DNA from: Rhodococcus sp. OK519
GTDB taxonomy: Bacteria > Actinomycetota > Actinomycetes > Mycobacteriales > Mycobacteriaceae
DNA: 64,000 bases
Direction of reading: 5' to 3'
Assembly: GCF_003051005.1 (NCBI RefSeq)
Contig: NZ_QAOW01000007.1
Span: 1 to 64,000, forward strand
A program made the translations under genes and the position numbers. The notes beneath the pieces were generated by a model that was given only the letters and a program-made list of their open reading frames with translations, ran no database searches and was not told the origin of the DNA. Shown one piece after another: positions 8,739 to 16,901 of this stretch; the first letter of the stretch is position 1; each line of letters starts with the position of its first letter.

Positions 8739-9224
8739 ATGACCACGACGACCATCGCAGAGGGCCTCGGCTGGGGCGACGTCGATCCGCTCGCCCTGGA
8801 TCGACAGGTGTGCTTCGCCCTCGCCGTCGCCAACCGCGCGGTGCTGTCCGTCTACCGCCCCCTCCTCGAGCCGATGGGACTGACGCACCCGCAGTACCTC
8901 GTCATGCTCGCACTGTGGGGCCGCGCACCGATGTCGGTCAAGGAAATCGGGCAGGCGCTGCAGCTCGACTCCCCCACCCTGTCTCCACTGCTCAAGCGGC
9001 TCGAGTCCGGTGGGCTCATCACGCGCACCCGCAGCGTCGCCGACGAGCGCCAACTGGTGGTCGAGCTGACAGATGCCGGGAAAGCTCTGCGCGCCCAGGC
9101 CGAACGCATCCCCGGCGCCGTGGTCCAGCGGCTCGGCGTGAGCCTCGCCGAGCTCGAAGAACTCCATTCCGTCCTCTCCCGTGTCAATGCGGCGGCACTG
9201 CGCGCCGGCGCATTGCACGAGTGA
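8739..9224 (+). CDS. MarR-family regulator, OhrR-like redox sensor
   Basis: A 161-residue winged-helix repressor. Cys25 in RQVCFALAVANRA lies where OhrR proteins keep their single peroxide-sensing cysteine, followed by the helix, wing and DERQLVVELTDAG segments of the family. OhrR normally releases DNA when organic hydroperoxides oxidise this Cys and then induces an Ohr/OsmC peroxidase. No ohr gene is adjacent; an OsmC-type gene lies 44 kb away at 52586-53113. ATG at 8739 is preferred over ATG at 8727 by fit to homologues; neither has a good ribosome site. It faces the acyl-CoA dehydrogenase gene. Confidence 0.82.
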   Translation: MTTTTIAEGLGWGDVDPLALDRQVCFALAVANRAVLSVYRPLLEPMGLTHPQYLVMLALWGRAPMSVKEIGQALQLDSPTLSPLLKRLESGGLITRTRSVADERQLVVELTDAGKALRAQAERIPGAVVQRLGVSLAELEELHSVLSRVNAAALRAGALHE

Positions 9225-9259
9225 ACCGCTCCCTCCAGACAGGTACAGGTATCCAGGAC

Positions 9260-9652
9260 ATGTCCACCCGATCGAAGGCCAAGCGTCCCAATCCGTTCCA
9301 GTGGGTCGCCTACTCCTGCGGCCGCAGGCTTCCCGATTCGATGCAGGACTGGGTCCGCAACGATCTCATCGGCGACTGGGCCGTGCCGCGGCACATGATC
9401 CGCAGCATGGTGCCGTTCATCCCGATCTTCGCGGCGTTCTTCCTGTTCCCCGGCCCGTTGTGGTTGCGGGGATCGATGGTGCTGCTCGGCGTCTTCCTCG
9501 CGCTGTTCTTCTCCGCGGCGTACATGGAACAGAACCGCCGCCGCCGGCTCGAGAAGAACGGTCTGGACCCCAACCTCGAGAACCCGAAGAAGCTCGCGCG
9601 CCACAACGCCGAGAAGGCCGCGTACGAGAAGGCGCACCCGCACGCATTCTGA
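9260..9652 (+). CDS. DUF5313-like small membrane protein
   Basis: A 130-residue protein starting MSTRSKAKRPNPFQWVAYS, a pattern I associate with the uncharacterised actinobacterial DUF5313 family. It has a conserved-looking PDSMQDWVRNDL segment, two close hydrophobic helices (about residues 54-90) and a charged, Arg/Lys-rich tail that is probably cytoplasmic. AGGA lies close before the ATG. Its function is unknown. It follows the MarR gene on the same strand by 35 bases and might be co-transcribed, but it looks like a constitutive small membrane protein and not an obvious partner. Confidence 0.75.
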   Translation: MSTRSKAKRPNPFQWVAYSCGRRLPDSMQDWVRNDLIGDWAVPRHMIRSMVPFIPIFAAFFLFPGPLWLRGSMVLLGVFLALFFSAAYMEQNRRRRLEKNGLDPNLENPKKLARHNAEKAAYEKAHPHAF

Positions 9653-9720
9653 CCGGGCTCATCTCTCGGTCGCCGGGACGAGCCCCCGTGCGTTCGGCGC
9701 GGAGTCCATAGCCTGCATCC

Positions 9721-10251
9721 ATGACCGAGCGCCTTCTCCCGACCGCACCGGGCCCTTACCGGAGCCTGGAAACCCACGTTCGAGACGAATGGATCGACGT
9801 CAACGGCCACATGAACGCGCAGTTCTTCGGCTTGGTGATCTACGACGCCCACGCCCGGTTCACCGACCTGATCGGGCTCGGCGACGAGTACGTCGAGCAG
9901 ACCGGGTGCGGCAAGGTGGTCGTCGAAAGCCACATCACCTACGAGCGTGAACTCCGGCGCGACGAGGCAATCGTCGTCGATTCCTGGCTGCTCGGGGTCG
10001 ACGACAAGCGAGCGCACTTCTTCCACGAACTGCGCTCGCCGGCCTCGGGACACCGCGTCGCCGTAGGCGAGCAACTGGATCTGCACTTCGATCTGTCCGC
10101 GCGCCGGGTGGCATCCTTCCCCGACGACGTTCGAGCCGGGCTCGAAGAACTGTCGAGTGCGCAGTGCGCGGCGGGACTGCCCGTCGGCACCGGCCGGACT
10201 CCGGGCGTCCGGTCCCCGAAAGGCGCTACGCCACAGGATCACCGACTGTAG
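9721..10251 (+). CDS. Acyl-CoA thioesterase, 4HBT hotdog fold
   Basis: A 176-residue single-hotdog protein. The segment EWIDVNGHMNAQFFG (residues about 23-37) matches the active-site helix start of 4-hydroxybenzoyl-CoA-type thioesterases, with the Asp/Asn-x-x-Gly-His-Met pattern of this branch, and HITYERELRRDE and RVAVGEQLDLHFDL provide the paired strands. It should hydrolyse a short acyl- or aryl-CoA. The tail after residue 145 is low in order and may be non-conserved. The 3' end overlaps the end of the convergent MBL gene by 13 bases. Confidence 0.82.
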   Translation: MTERLLPTAPGPYRSLETHVRDEWIDVNGHMNAQFFGLVIYDAHARFTDLIGLGDEYVEQTGCGKVVVESHITYERELRRDEAIVVDSWLLGVDDKRAHFFHELRSPASGHRVAVGEQLDLHFDLSARRVASFPDDVRAGLEELSSAQCAAGLPVGTGRTPGVRSPKGATPQDHRL

Positions 10252-11348
10252 AGGGCGATCCCGTCCACTTCCGTGCGGTGCAGTGCACCGCGGTGGACCA
10301 ACACGTCGAGGTGTGCGACTGCCTCGAGCACGGCATACCCCTGCAGAGGTTCGGCCAGGTCAGCGAACCGATGCTCCCGCCGCGTCCATCGCAACCGGTG
10401 TGCCGTCTCCAGCGCGGTGGCCGGATGAGATGTCACCGCCTCCAACGTGACGTTCAAACGAGTGTGATGATGCTCGATCAGTTCACGGGCGCGCTGCGAT
10501 GCGCTCGGCGTCGTCGGGCCGTGCGCGGGCAGAAGTTGCGCGTCCGGCATCGTCTGGACGAGTAGGAGCGAAGCGAGGTAGTCGCTCAGCGGCAACCGAT
10601 TCGGCCCGGATTCGAGCCCGATCCACGGCGTGATGTTCGGGAGGATGTGGTCGCCGGTGAAGAACAGTCCGGCATCGGGATCCCAGAACGAATAGTGTCC
10701 GTTCGTGTGACCCGGGGTGGGAATCCCGATCAGGGTGCGGTCCTGCAGCACGATCCGAGGGCTACCCTCGAGCCACCGGTCCGGCAACTCCACCGCGACG
10801 GAGGAGGAATTCTGCAATGCAGCCTGCAGGCTGTTGGCCAGGTGCCCCGCCCCGGCCCGGGACAGAGCGGCGGACGCACCGAATGACTCACTTGCAGAAG
10901 CCGCTTCGCCCGCATGCCACCCGACCATGTTCCGTTCGCCGATGCCGAGACTGACCGGTGTGCCGTGCCGTCCGCGGATGTCCATCGCCAGCGAGTAGTG
11001 ATCCGTGTGCCAGTGCGTGATGAGGAACTGGCTGACGAGACCGGGGTCGAAGCCGATTCGCTCGAGGCCCTCGGTCAGATGGCGCGCACCGTCGTCGGTC
11101 GCCCAGCCCGAGTCGATCAGTACGACGTTCGCGCCGTCGACGACGGCGTAGACATTGATCGCCGGTGGGCCCTCCGGAAGCGGTAGCGGAATGCGGTAGA
11201 CGCCGGGGGCAACCTCATGTGTTCCTGGAGCACTCCAGTGCGATGCAGCATCGGTCACTGACAGGCCGTCGTCGTCATCGAGGTATCCCTTCGCAAGCAG
11301 TGAGTCGAACTTGCCACGATGGATCGCCTCGGGGCGCCCGTCGACCAC
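10239..11348 (-). CDS. Metallo-beta-lactamase-fold hydrolase
   Basis: A 369-residue MBL-fold protein with the zinc-binding THWHTDH (about 111-117), a GHTNGHYSF segment with the next His, and FFTGDHIL carrying the bridging Asp. The C-terminal 90 residues resemble the helical extension with a degenerate winged helix seen in the RNase Z/lactonase-like (LACTB2-type) branch. Members hydrolyse thioesters, lactones or glyoxal adducts; the substrate here is unknown. The GTG at 11348 lies 20 bases after the PucR-type gene, so the two are probably one operon in which the regulator comes first. No clear Shine-Dalgarno site is visible. Confidence 0.85.
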   Translation of the reverse strand: MVDGRPEAIHRGKFDSLLAKGYLDDDDGLSVTDAASHWSAPGTHEVAPGVYRIPLPLPEGPPAINVYAVVDGANVVLIDSGWATDDGARHLTEGLERIGFDPGLVSQFLITHWHTDHYSLAMDIRGRHGTPVSLGIGERNMVGWHAGEAASASESFGASAALSRAGAGHLANSLQAALQNSSSVAVELPDRWLEGSPRIVLQDRTLIGIPTPGHTNGHYSFWDPDAGLFFTGDHILPNITPWIGLESGPNRLPLSDYLASLLLVQTMPDAQLLPAHGPTTPSASQRARELIEHHHTRLNVTLEAVTSHPATALETAHRLRWTRREHRFADLAEPLQGYAVLEAVAHLDVLVHRGALHRTEVDGIALYSR

Positions 11349-11368
11349 TGAGCGAGACGGATGCGCAC

Positions 11369-12583
11369 TCAGGACGTCCAGCCACCCGCCCGTCGTGCGT
11401 CGAGCGCGGATCCCAGGGTCATGATGCCCTCATAGCAATTGGGATCGAGCCCGACCAGGTCCCGGATCCTGCCCAGGCGGTTGTTCACCGTGTTGGGGTG
11501 GACACTCAATGCGTGGGCCGTTCGCCCCCGGTCGAGGTCGTGGTGCAGGTACACGTCGAGCGTCTCGACCAGTTCCGGGTACGGATCCAATGCCACCAGC
11601 GCGTCCACCAGATACTGCTGACCGGCAGTGGCTCTCGACAACTGGAATGGCAGCGCGAGGTCCTTGAGCTGATACACGGCAGGCGCGCGGCCCATTCGAC
11701 GCGCGAGTTCGAGGAGTTCGCGCGCCAGCCCTCCGGCACCGGCGAGTTCCCGGCGTTTGACGGGTTCGGTGACCGCGCCGACCACCGGTGCACCGGCTAC
11801 CTCTCCCACACCCGCTGCCAGTTCCACCGCCACCCGGAACCAGTCGGTATCCGCGCCGACCCATCTCGGCACCAGCACCGTCGTCGCGTCGGGCTCGACG
11901 ATCGCGAGGGCCGGAGGCGGACCCACGCTCTCGAGTACCCGCACCGTCCGAGCTTCACGGGTCCGCCACGTCCTCGGGTCCGACTCGACGCCGCCGCCCG
12001 ACAGGGCGAGGACCGAGTACTCGTCGGCGAGTTCGATCCCGCACCAGCGCGCCGTCGGATCGGCATCCTGGCCCGCCAACAACAAGCGTGCCAACAATTC
12101 CCGCGACGGCTGCTCGTCGCCCTCGAGCGCCACCCGTTCGCCCTCGTAGCAATCCACCACCGTCCGAGTGATGACTTCCTGCAGCCGCAGCACACCGTCC
12201 GCGATGTCGACGAGGCCCGAGGCACGCTCACCGGAGGCCGCGGAACGACACTCGTCCAATAGGATTCGCCCGAATCGGTACCAACTACTCAAAACCGCCG
12301 ACAGCGATGCCCCGTCCACCGCCGCCTGCACCGCGCCCTCGCGAACCGGCCGCAGCTCGTCCGCGGTGAATGACCGGTCCTCCCGGATCGCTCTCACCGC
12401 CAGACGGAAGAACTTGAGCGTACTGCGCTGCACCAGTTCCGGATTCGGCCGCATCACGGATGACGGCGCCCCGGGCCGGTGGCCGTCTCGGGCGAGCGCA
12501 TCGAACCTGGCGTCCAGGCGGTCCAGGATTGCAACAACGGCGGCGCTGGGCGCGCCGCGTCCGGGCTCGTCATCCGACGGCAT
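11369..12583 (-). CDS. PucR-type transcriptional regulator (C-terminal HTH)
   Basis: A 404-residue protein with an N-terminal helical RsbRD-like sensor region (about 30-160), a GGDEF-like middle fold without a recognisable active site, and a C-terminal PucR helix-turn-helix in YLHHDLDRGRTAHALSVHPN followed by TVNNRLGRIRDLVGLD. This CdaR/PucR architecture is widespread in actinobacteria and often controls the next gene. ATG at 12583 gives the family length. Its likely target is the MBL-fold hydrolase 20 bases downstream and perhaps itself; the effector is not evident. Confidence 0.87.
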   Translation of the reverse strand: MPSDDEPGRGAPSAAVVAILDRLDARFDALARDGHRPGAPSSVMRPNPELVQRSTLKFFRLAVRAIREDRSFTADELRPVREGAVQAAVDGASLSAVLSSWYRFGRILLDECRSAASGERASGLVDIADGVLRLQEVITRTVVDCYEGERVALEGDEQPSRELLARLLLAGQDADPTARWCGIELADEYSVLALSGGGVESDPRTWRTREARTVRVLESVGPPPALAIVEPDATTVLVPRWVGADTDWFRVAVELAAGVGEVAGAPVVGAVTEPVKRRELAGAGGLARELLELARRMGRAPAVYQLKDLALPFQLSRATAGQQYLVDALVALDPYPELVETLDVYLHHDLDRGRTAHALSVHPNTVNNRLGRIRDLVGLDPNCYEGIMTLGSALDARRAGGWTS

Positions 12584-12701
12584 GGCCCGAACGATACGCC
12601 GACGACCCGGCGCTTCGGGGTGCAATCCGACGGCCGTGGCCGGTCGACGTCGTTCGCCGACTTTCGGAATCCGCGGCAAACATCGCAATTGCTCCGCCGA
12701 C

Positions 12702-13538
12702 TCACACCGCCCGCGGGGACTGACCTTTCCCCGGCGCGGAGCCGCTGACGTCGGCCGCACGGTTCGGCTCGACGTCGCGGCGTTTGACGAGCAGCACGGC
12801 GCCCAGGATCACGTAAGCGAGGATCGGCGCAAAGGATCCGACGTAGCCCTGCTGGTCCAGCAGAATTGCCGATCCACTGAGCAAGGCGAAGTCGAAGAGT
12901 CCGTGCAGTACCGAGTTGAGCGCATTGCCGCCCGAGACACGACGGGTCAGATAGAAGAAGTACCCGGCAAGGCTGACCGCGATCGCCTGCGGAATCGCAG
13001 AAGCGCCGTGACCGAAGACGTTCGTCAGGTGGACCACACCGAAGATGAGGCTGGACCACAGGGCTACCTGACCCTCACGGAGGCCGTGGTTGCGCAGCAT
13101 GGTCACTCCGATGCCACGGAACATTCCCTCCTCGCCCCATCCCACGAACTGAGTGACGACCAGAAGCGTGATGACGAAGAGCCACCCCTTCTCGGCGAGC
13201 GCGCTGTAGTCGATGCCCAGGACGATCGCGACCAGCAGCACGATGGGTACGACCCATACCCAGCGGTTGACGGGTCGGTCGTCCTTCATAGCCGGCCGCC
13301 ACCAGCCCAGTGTCGCAATGACGCCGTAGGTGAACGCCAACGCGAGACCCAGAGGAATCAGCATCGTGAAGACGACGCCGCGAGTGGTCACGGTGTCGTC
13401 TTCGTTGCCCCAGCCCGCGATGAGCGTCCCGCCGAACTGGATGATCACCAGGTACACGACGACGATGACGGCGAACAACAGGTAGGAGAGGTGGCGACCA
13501 CTGATTCGGGGCGCTGCCACGTGTTTCGGAGTGCTCAT
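12702..13538 (-). CDS. CPBP-family intramembrane metalloprotease
   Basis: A 278-residue polytopic membrane protein with about seven hydrophobic helices. The three motifs of CPBP (Abi/CAAX-processing-like) proteases are present: GEEGMFRG with the Glu-Glu pair and Arg (about 135-142), FGVVHLTNVF with the metal His (about 173-182), and SVLHGLFDF near the end. Bacterial members are implicated in cleavage of membrane-bound substrates or bacteriocin self-immunity; the target here is unknown. ATG at 13538 follows a weak ribosome site. It faces the SOS-type HNH gene. Confidence 0.86.
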   Translation of the reverse strand: MSTPKHVAAPRISGRHLSYLLFAVIVVVYLVIIQFGGTLIAGWGNEDDTVTTRGVVFTMLIPLGLALAFTYGVIATLGWWRPAMKDDRPVNRWVWVVPIVLLVAIVLGIDYSALAEKGWLFVITLLVVTQFVGWGEEGMFRGIGVTMLRNHGLREGQVALWSSLIFGVVHLTNVFGHGASAIPQAIAVSLAGYFFYLTRRVSGGNALNSVLHGLFDFALLSGSAILLDQQGYVGSFAPILAYVILGAVLLVKRRDVEPNRAADVSGSAPGKGQSPRAV

Positions 13539-13613
13539 CGCGTAAGAGTAAGGACGCGAGGGTGATTCCGCGCGCCGAATCAGATAGGTCTGGTGTCCGG
13601 AACGCCACAAGCA

Positions 13614-13642
13614 TTGACTCGAACACCAGTTCGAACTAAACT
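13614..13642 (+). promoter_or_regulatory. SOS promoter: LexA box between -35 and -10
   Basis: TTGACT (13614-13619) and TAAACT (13637-13642) are 17 bases apart. The box TCGAAC-N4-GTTCGA occupies 13619-13634, a perfect match to the LexA site of mycobacteria and relatives. The -10 ends seven bases before the ATG at 13649, so the transcript should start at or very near the A of the ATG, which makes it leaderless. Confidence 0.85.
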
Positions 13643-13648
13643 CGAGGC

Positions 13649-14944
13649 ATGAATCCGGGGGGAATCATCGAGCCAGGCACCACAGCGCTATCGCTGATCG
13701 CCGACGACGCGCGCCGTCTCCCCGAGACGCAGATGTTGCAGTCCACTCTCGACATCTCACACGAGATCGAGCGCCTGGAAGCATTGCGTGTCACCATGGT
13801 CGCCGAGATCGACCAACGGCCAGTCTCATTCGACACCCTCGGGTTTCGCAGCGTGAAACTGTGGTTGGCGTCGAACACCCTTCTCGAAGTACCTGCCGCC
13901 GCACGGATACTCGCGCTCGGACGGGCGCTGGGTCGGCAACCCGAGATCGCCGACGCCTACAACAGCGGCCAGGTTTCGGGAGACCACGCCGCGCTGATCG
14001 CGAAGTTCTGCGAGAAACCCCCCAACGGCATGCCCGACGAAGCACTCGGCCCCTGCCGACAAGCGCTGCTCGACTGCGCCACGGGACCTGCCGCGACGAC
14101 GGATGCATTACGGGGTGCGATCGCGAAACTCGAGCGAATCTTCGAGTCCGACGACCTCCCCGCCAGCGAAGACACCGACCGCAACGAATTCCATGCGTCG
14201 AAGACTCTGAACGGTCGGGTGGCGGTGAAGGGCGATTTCGACGCTGTCACCGGCGAGATGCTGCTCACCGCACTGTCGGCGTTGACGAAGCCGACGAATC
14301 CGGTCGACGACCCCGCCGGCATGCGGAGTCCCGGGAACCGCCGTGCCGAAGCGTTCACCGAGATCGTGCGCCACTACCTCGACTCAGGCGAGGCCCCGGT
14401 CGAAGGCGGAGAGAAGCCACACCTATCGCTGCACGTGAACGCGGCCGATCTCGCGCGCTCCGACACCGAGCACGACGGGGGGCACGGCGAGCCGGATTTG
14501 TTGGGCGACAAAGACATCGCCCGGATGCCCTGGATGGGGCCACTCTCGATCGCCACCGCACGACGCCTCGCCTGCGACTGCCACCTCACACCCGTCGTCA
14601 TGGACGACGGAGTGCCGCTCAATCTCGGACGCAGCAGCAGAACAGTCTCCAAGAAACAGCGCCGCGCACTCGTCGCCCGCGACCACGGCTGCGCCTTCCC
14701 CGGCTGCGGCACACCACCCGCCCACTGCGAAGGCCACCACATCAAACACTGGGTCGACGGCGGACCGACGGACCTCGACAACCTGGTCCTGCTGTGCCGC
14801 TACCACCACCGGCTACTCCACCACTCCCACTGGCAAGTAGCCATCGGCGACGACCACCACCCGTGGTTCACACCGCCAGGCTCGTTGGACCCGTACCGGA
14901 AACCGATCCCCGCACACAACCGCGCCGGGCCACGCGCAGCGTAG
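13649..14944 (+). CDS. DUF222/HNH endonuclease-like protein (13E12 type)
   Basis: A 431-residue protein with an N-terminal DUF222 domain (about 30-320) and a C-terminal HNH nuclease motif; the zinc and catalytic residues lie in CAFPGCGTPPAHCEGHHI followed by LDNLVLLCRYHHRLLHH. This is the architecture of the 13E12 repeat family, numerous in mycobacteria and rhodococci. Several M. tuberculosis members are known to have LexA boxes. This copy has a perfect LexA box within a consensus promoter and a probable leaderless start, so it should be induced by DNA damage. Its substrate is unknown. The stop codon lies inside the first unit of a short tandem repeat. Confidence 0.92.
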   Translation: MNPGGIIEPGTTALSLIADDARRLPETQMLQSTLDISHEIERLEALRVTMVAEIDQRPVSFDTLGFRSVKLWLASNTLLEVPAAARILALGRALGRQPEIADAYNSGQVSGDHAALIAKFCEKPPNGMPDEALGPCRQALLDCATGPAATTDALRGAIAKLERIFESDDLPASEDTDRNEFHASKTLNGRVAVKGDFDAVTGEMLLTALSALTKPTNPVDDPAGMRSPGNRRAEAFTEIVRHYLDSGEAPVEGGEKPHLSLHVNAADLARSDTEHDGGHGEPDLLGDKDIARMPWMGPLSIATARRLACDCHLTPVVMDDGVPLNLGRSSRTVSKKQRRALVARDHGCAFPGCGTPPAHCEGHHIKHWVDGGPTDLDNLVLLCRYHHRLLHHSHWQVAIGDDHHPWFTPPGSLDPYRKPIPAHNRAGPRAA

Positions 14945-14982
14945 AACGGGCAGCGTAGAACGGGCAGCGTAGAACGGGCAGC
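14941..14982 (+). repeat. Three perfect 14-bp tandem repeats
   Basis: The unit GTAGAACGGGCAGC occurs three times without a mismatch (14941-14954, 14955-14968, 14969-14982), preceded by a partial CAGC. The first unit contains the TAG stop of the HNH gene. It looks like a slippage-type minisatellite. The next 193 bases up to the sigma gene show nothing recognisable. Confidence 0.9.
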
Positions 14983-15175
14983 ACAGATGCCCAGTTATCG
15001 CGCTCGCATTGGAGTTCCAATGCGCCACAACCGGAACAGCTCGACGAACTGGCCGGCACAGACGTTCGCCGAGGACAGAATCACACCCGTCGTCCCCATC
15101 GCGAGCGTCGGCGACACCAGGGTTTCCTCCCCAGCGAGGATCGAGAACGGCCCACCGCTTCCACACCGGGCCCAG

Positions 15176-16447
15176 CTACGACTGCTCCGTCGTCTCCGCG
15201 AGCCTGCCGCGCAGATATTCGCGCTCCGGCTCCGTGCCGGCCAGGTCGAGCGCGCGCCGGTACTCGTCGGCTGCCTCCGCTCGACGTCCGAGCCTGATCA
15301 GCAGTTCCGCGCGCGCCGCCGCGTACGGATGGTGCGAACGCAGATGTGGCTCGTCGGCCAGATCGTCGAGCAGCGCCAGACCTGCCTCAGGACCGTCGCG
15401 CATGGCGATCGCCACCGCACGATTCAAGGCGACCACCGACGACGGCACGCGCCGCAACAGCACGTCGTACAGGGCCACGATCTGCGGCCAGTCGGTGCTC
15501 ACGACATCGACCGCCTCGTCGTGCAGTGCGGCGATCGCCGCCTGGACACCGTAGGGGCCGGGCGGGCCGCCGGTGAGCGAGACCAGCACCAGCGCACTGC
15601 CCTCCTCGATCATCGGGCCGTCCCAGGCCCCGCGGTCCTGAGCATCGAGCAGCACCAACTCACCGCCCGGACCCGTACGGGCGCCTCGACGAGCATGTAC
15701 GAGCAGGAGCAGGGCCAGGAGTCCCGACACCTCTCGTTCGTCCGGCAACAACCGGTGCAGAACGCGCGTCAGCCGGATGGCTTCCTCGGCGACGTCGAGA
15801 CGCTGCAACTGCGGCCCGGCGCTCGCGGCGTACCCCTCGGTGAAGATCGAGTACAGCACCTGCAGGACGCCGGGCAGCCGCTGAGAAAGCTCGTCCGCCC
15901 CGGGTACCCGGAACGGTATCCGGTTCGCCTGAATCCGCGCCTTCGCACGCGTGATTCGCTTCGCCATTGTCGCGGTCGGCACGAGGAAGGCCCGGGCCAC
16001 CTCGGGTGTCGTGAGACCGGCGAGGCAGCGCAGAGTGAGCGCGGTCCGGTCCTCGGGCGGCAGCGCCGGGTGCGCGCACGTGAAGAATAGTTGCAGGCGT
16101 TCGTCGGGCAGTTCGCCGTCCGCGTCCGCGGGCGGAGCGGGATCGGCGCGGTCCGCTTCCAGCTGCATCACCGCGATCCGGGCGGCGAGCACCCGGTCCC
16201 GGCGCAGACGGTCGACGGCCCGGCGCCGGGCGGTGGTCAGCAACCAGGCACCGGGCTTGGACGGCACGCCGTCCACCGGCCAGTGCCGCAGCGCCGACTC
16301 GATCGCCTCGGACGCGGCCTCCTCGGCCAGATCGAGATCACCGAATCGGCTCACCAGGGCGGCGAGCAGGCGACCGCACTCCTCACGGAAGACCGCCTCG
16401 ACGGACGTCTCCGCGTCGTTCGCGCGGCCGCTGCCCTCCGGATCCAT
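15176..16447 (-). CDS. ECF sigma factor, ECF42 group, with C-terminal TPR-like domain
   Basis: A 423-residue protein: sigma region 2 (LDLAEEAASEAIESALRHWP, about 38-57), region 4 (LAGLTTPEVARAFLVPTAT with a following basic helix) and a long C-terminal DUF6596/TPR-like extension of about 230 residues. This is the plan of ECF42 sigma factors, which work without a membrane anti-sigma factor and depend on the extension. They are known to sit next to and transcribe genes of DGPF/YCII proteins. That partner lies six bases upstream here, in the same operon. Confidence 0.92.
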   Translation of the reverse strand: MDPEGSGRANDAETSVEAVFREECGRLLAALVSRFGDLDLAEEAASEAIESALRHWPVDGVPSKPGAWLLTTARRRAVDRLRRDRVLAARIAVMQLEADRADPAPPADADGELPDERLQLFFTCAHPALPPEDRTALTLRCLAGLTTPEVARAFLVPTATMAKRITRAKARIQANRIPFRVPGADELSQRLPGVLQVLYSIFTEGYAASAGPQLQRLDVAEEAIRLTRVLHRLLPDEREVSGLLALLLLVHARRGARTGPGGELVLLDAQDRGAWDGPMIEEGSALVLVSLTGGPPGPYGVQAAIAALHDEAVDVVSTDWPQIVALYDVLLRRVPSSVVALNRAVAIAMRDGPEAGLALLDDLADEPHLRSHHPYAAARAELLIRLGRRAEAADEYRRALDLAGTEPEREYLRGRLAETTEQS

Positions 16448-16453
16448 GGATCG

Positions 16454-16798
16454 TCAGTTGCCGAAATCGGCGATGGGGCGCACCACGATCCGGCCACCTC
16501 CGTGCGATCCCGGGCACTGGGCCGCCCAGTCGAGCGCGACGTCCAGATCGGGCACGTCGATCACGTAGAAGCCGCCCAGCACCTCACGGGTCTCGGCGAA
16601 CGGTCCATCGGTCGTGATCGTCCGGACGCCGTCCGAGGCGACCTGCACGCTCGTCGCGGTGACGAGATCTGCCAGCGACTCCCCCGACACGAAGATGCCG
16701 GCGTCCTTGACTTCCTTGTCGTAGACCATCCAGTCCTCGGGGGTGCAGCCGTTGTTCGCGTCGGCGGATTCGGCGTTGATCAGCATCAGGTACTTCAT
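16454..16798 (-). CDS. YCII/DGPF-domain protein, ECF42 partner
   Basis: A 114-residue protein beginning MKYLMLINAE and containing the signature TDGPFAETREVLGGFYVID (about 79-97), diagnostic of the DGPF branch of the YCII family. These small dimeric alpha-beta proteins have no proven reaction. The gene has an excellent AGGAGG eight bases before the ATG and is followed after six bases by the ECF42 sigma gene. A candidate ECF promoter lies about 46 bases upstream of the start. It is therefore probably both partner and target of that sigma factor. Confidence 0.92.
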   Translation of the reverse strand: MKYLMLINAESADANNGCTPEDWMVYDKEVKDAGIFVSGESLADLVTATSVQVASDGVRTITTDGPFAETREVLGGFYVIDVPDLDVALDWAAQCPGSHGGGRIVVRPIADFGN

Positions 16799-16843
16799 GA
16801 TCGGTTCCTCCTCGAGAGGTTCTCGTTGTTGCGGTTCACCATG

Positions 16844-16872
16844 ACGACGAACGAGGAGGCCGCGAAAGGACA
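16844..16872 (-). promoter_or_regulatory. Candidate ECF42-type promoter
   Basis: On the minus strand TGTCCT (16872-16867) and CGTCGT (16849-16844) are 17 bases apart, resembling the TGTCGA / CG(A/T)C elements reported for ECF42 targets. It would give a leader of about 40 bases for the YCII gene. Match by eye only. Confidence 0.4.
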
Positions 16873-16901
16873 GCGGTGCCGAAAATTTCTCGGCGGCGCC
16901 G

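Noticed and set aside
7338-9218. An N-terminally extended acyl-CoA dehydrogenase frame
   Set aside because: The extension runs antisense through the MarR gene and across the promoter palindrome; ATG 8585 has a good ribosome site and the right start.
13619-13634. A TetR operator reading of the dyad before the HNH gene
   Set aside because: The exact TCGAAC-N4-GTTCGA form and the 13E12 context fit LexA, and no TetR gene is adjacent.
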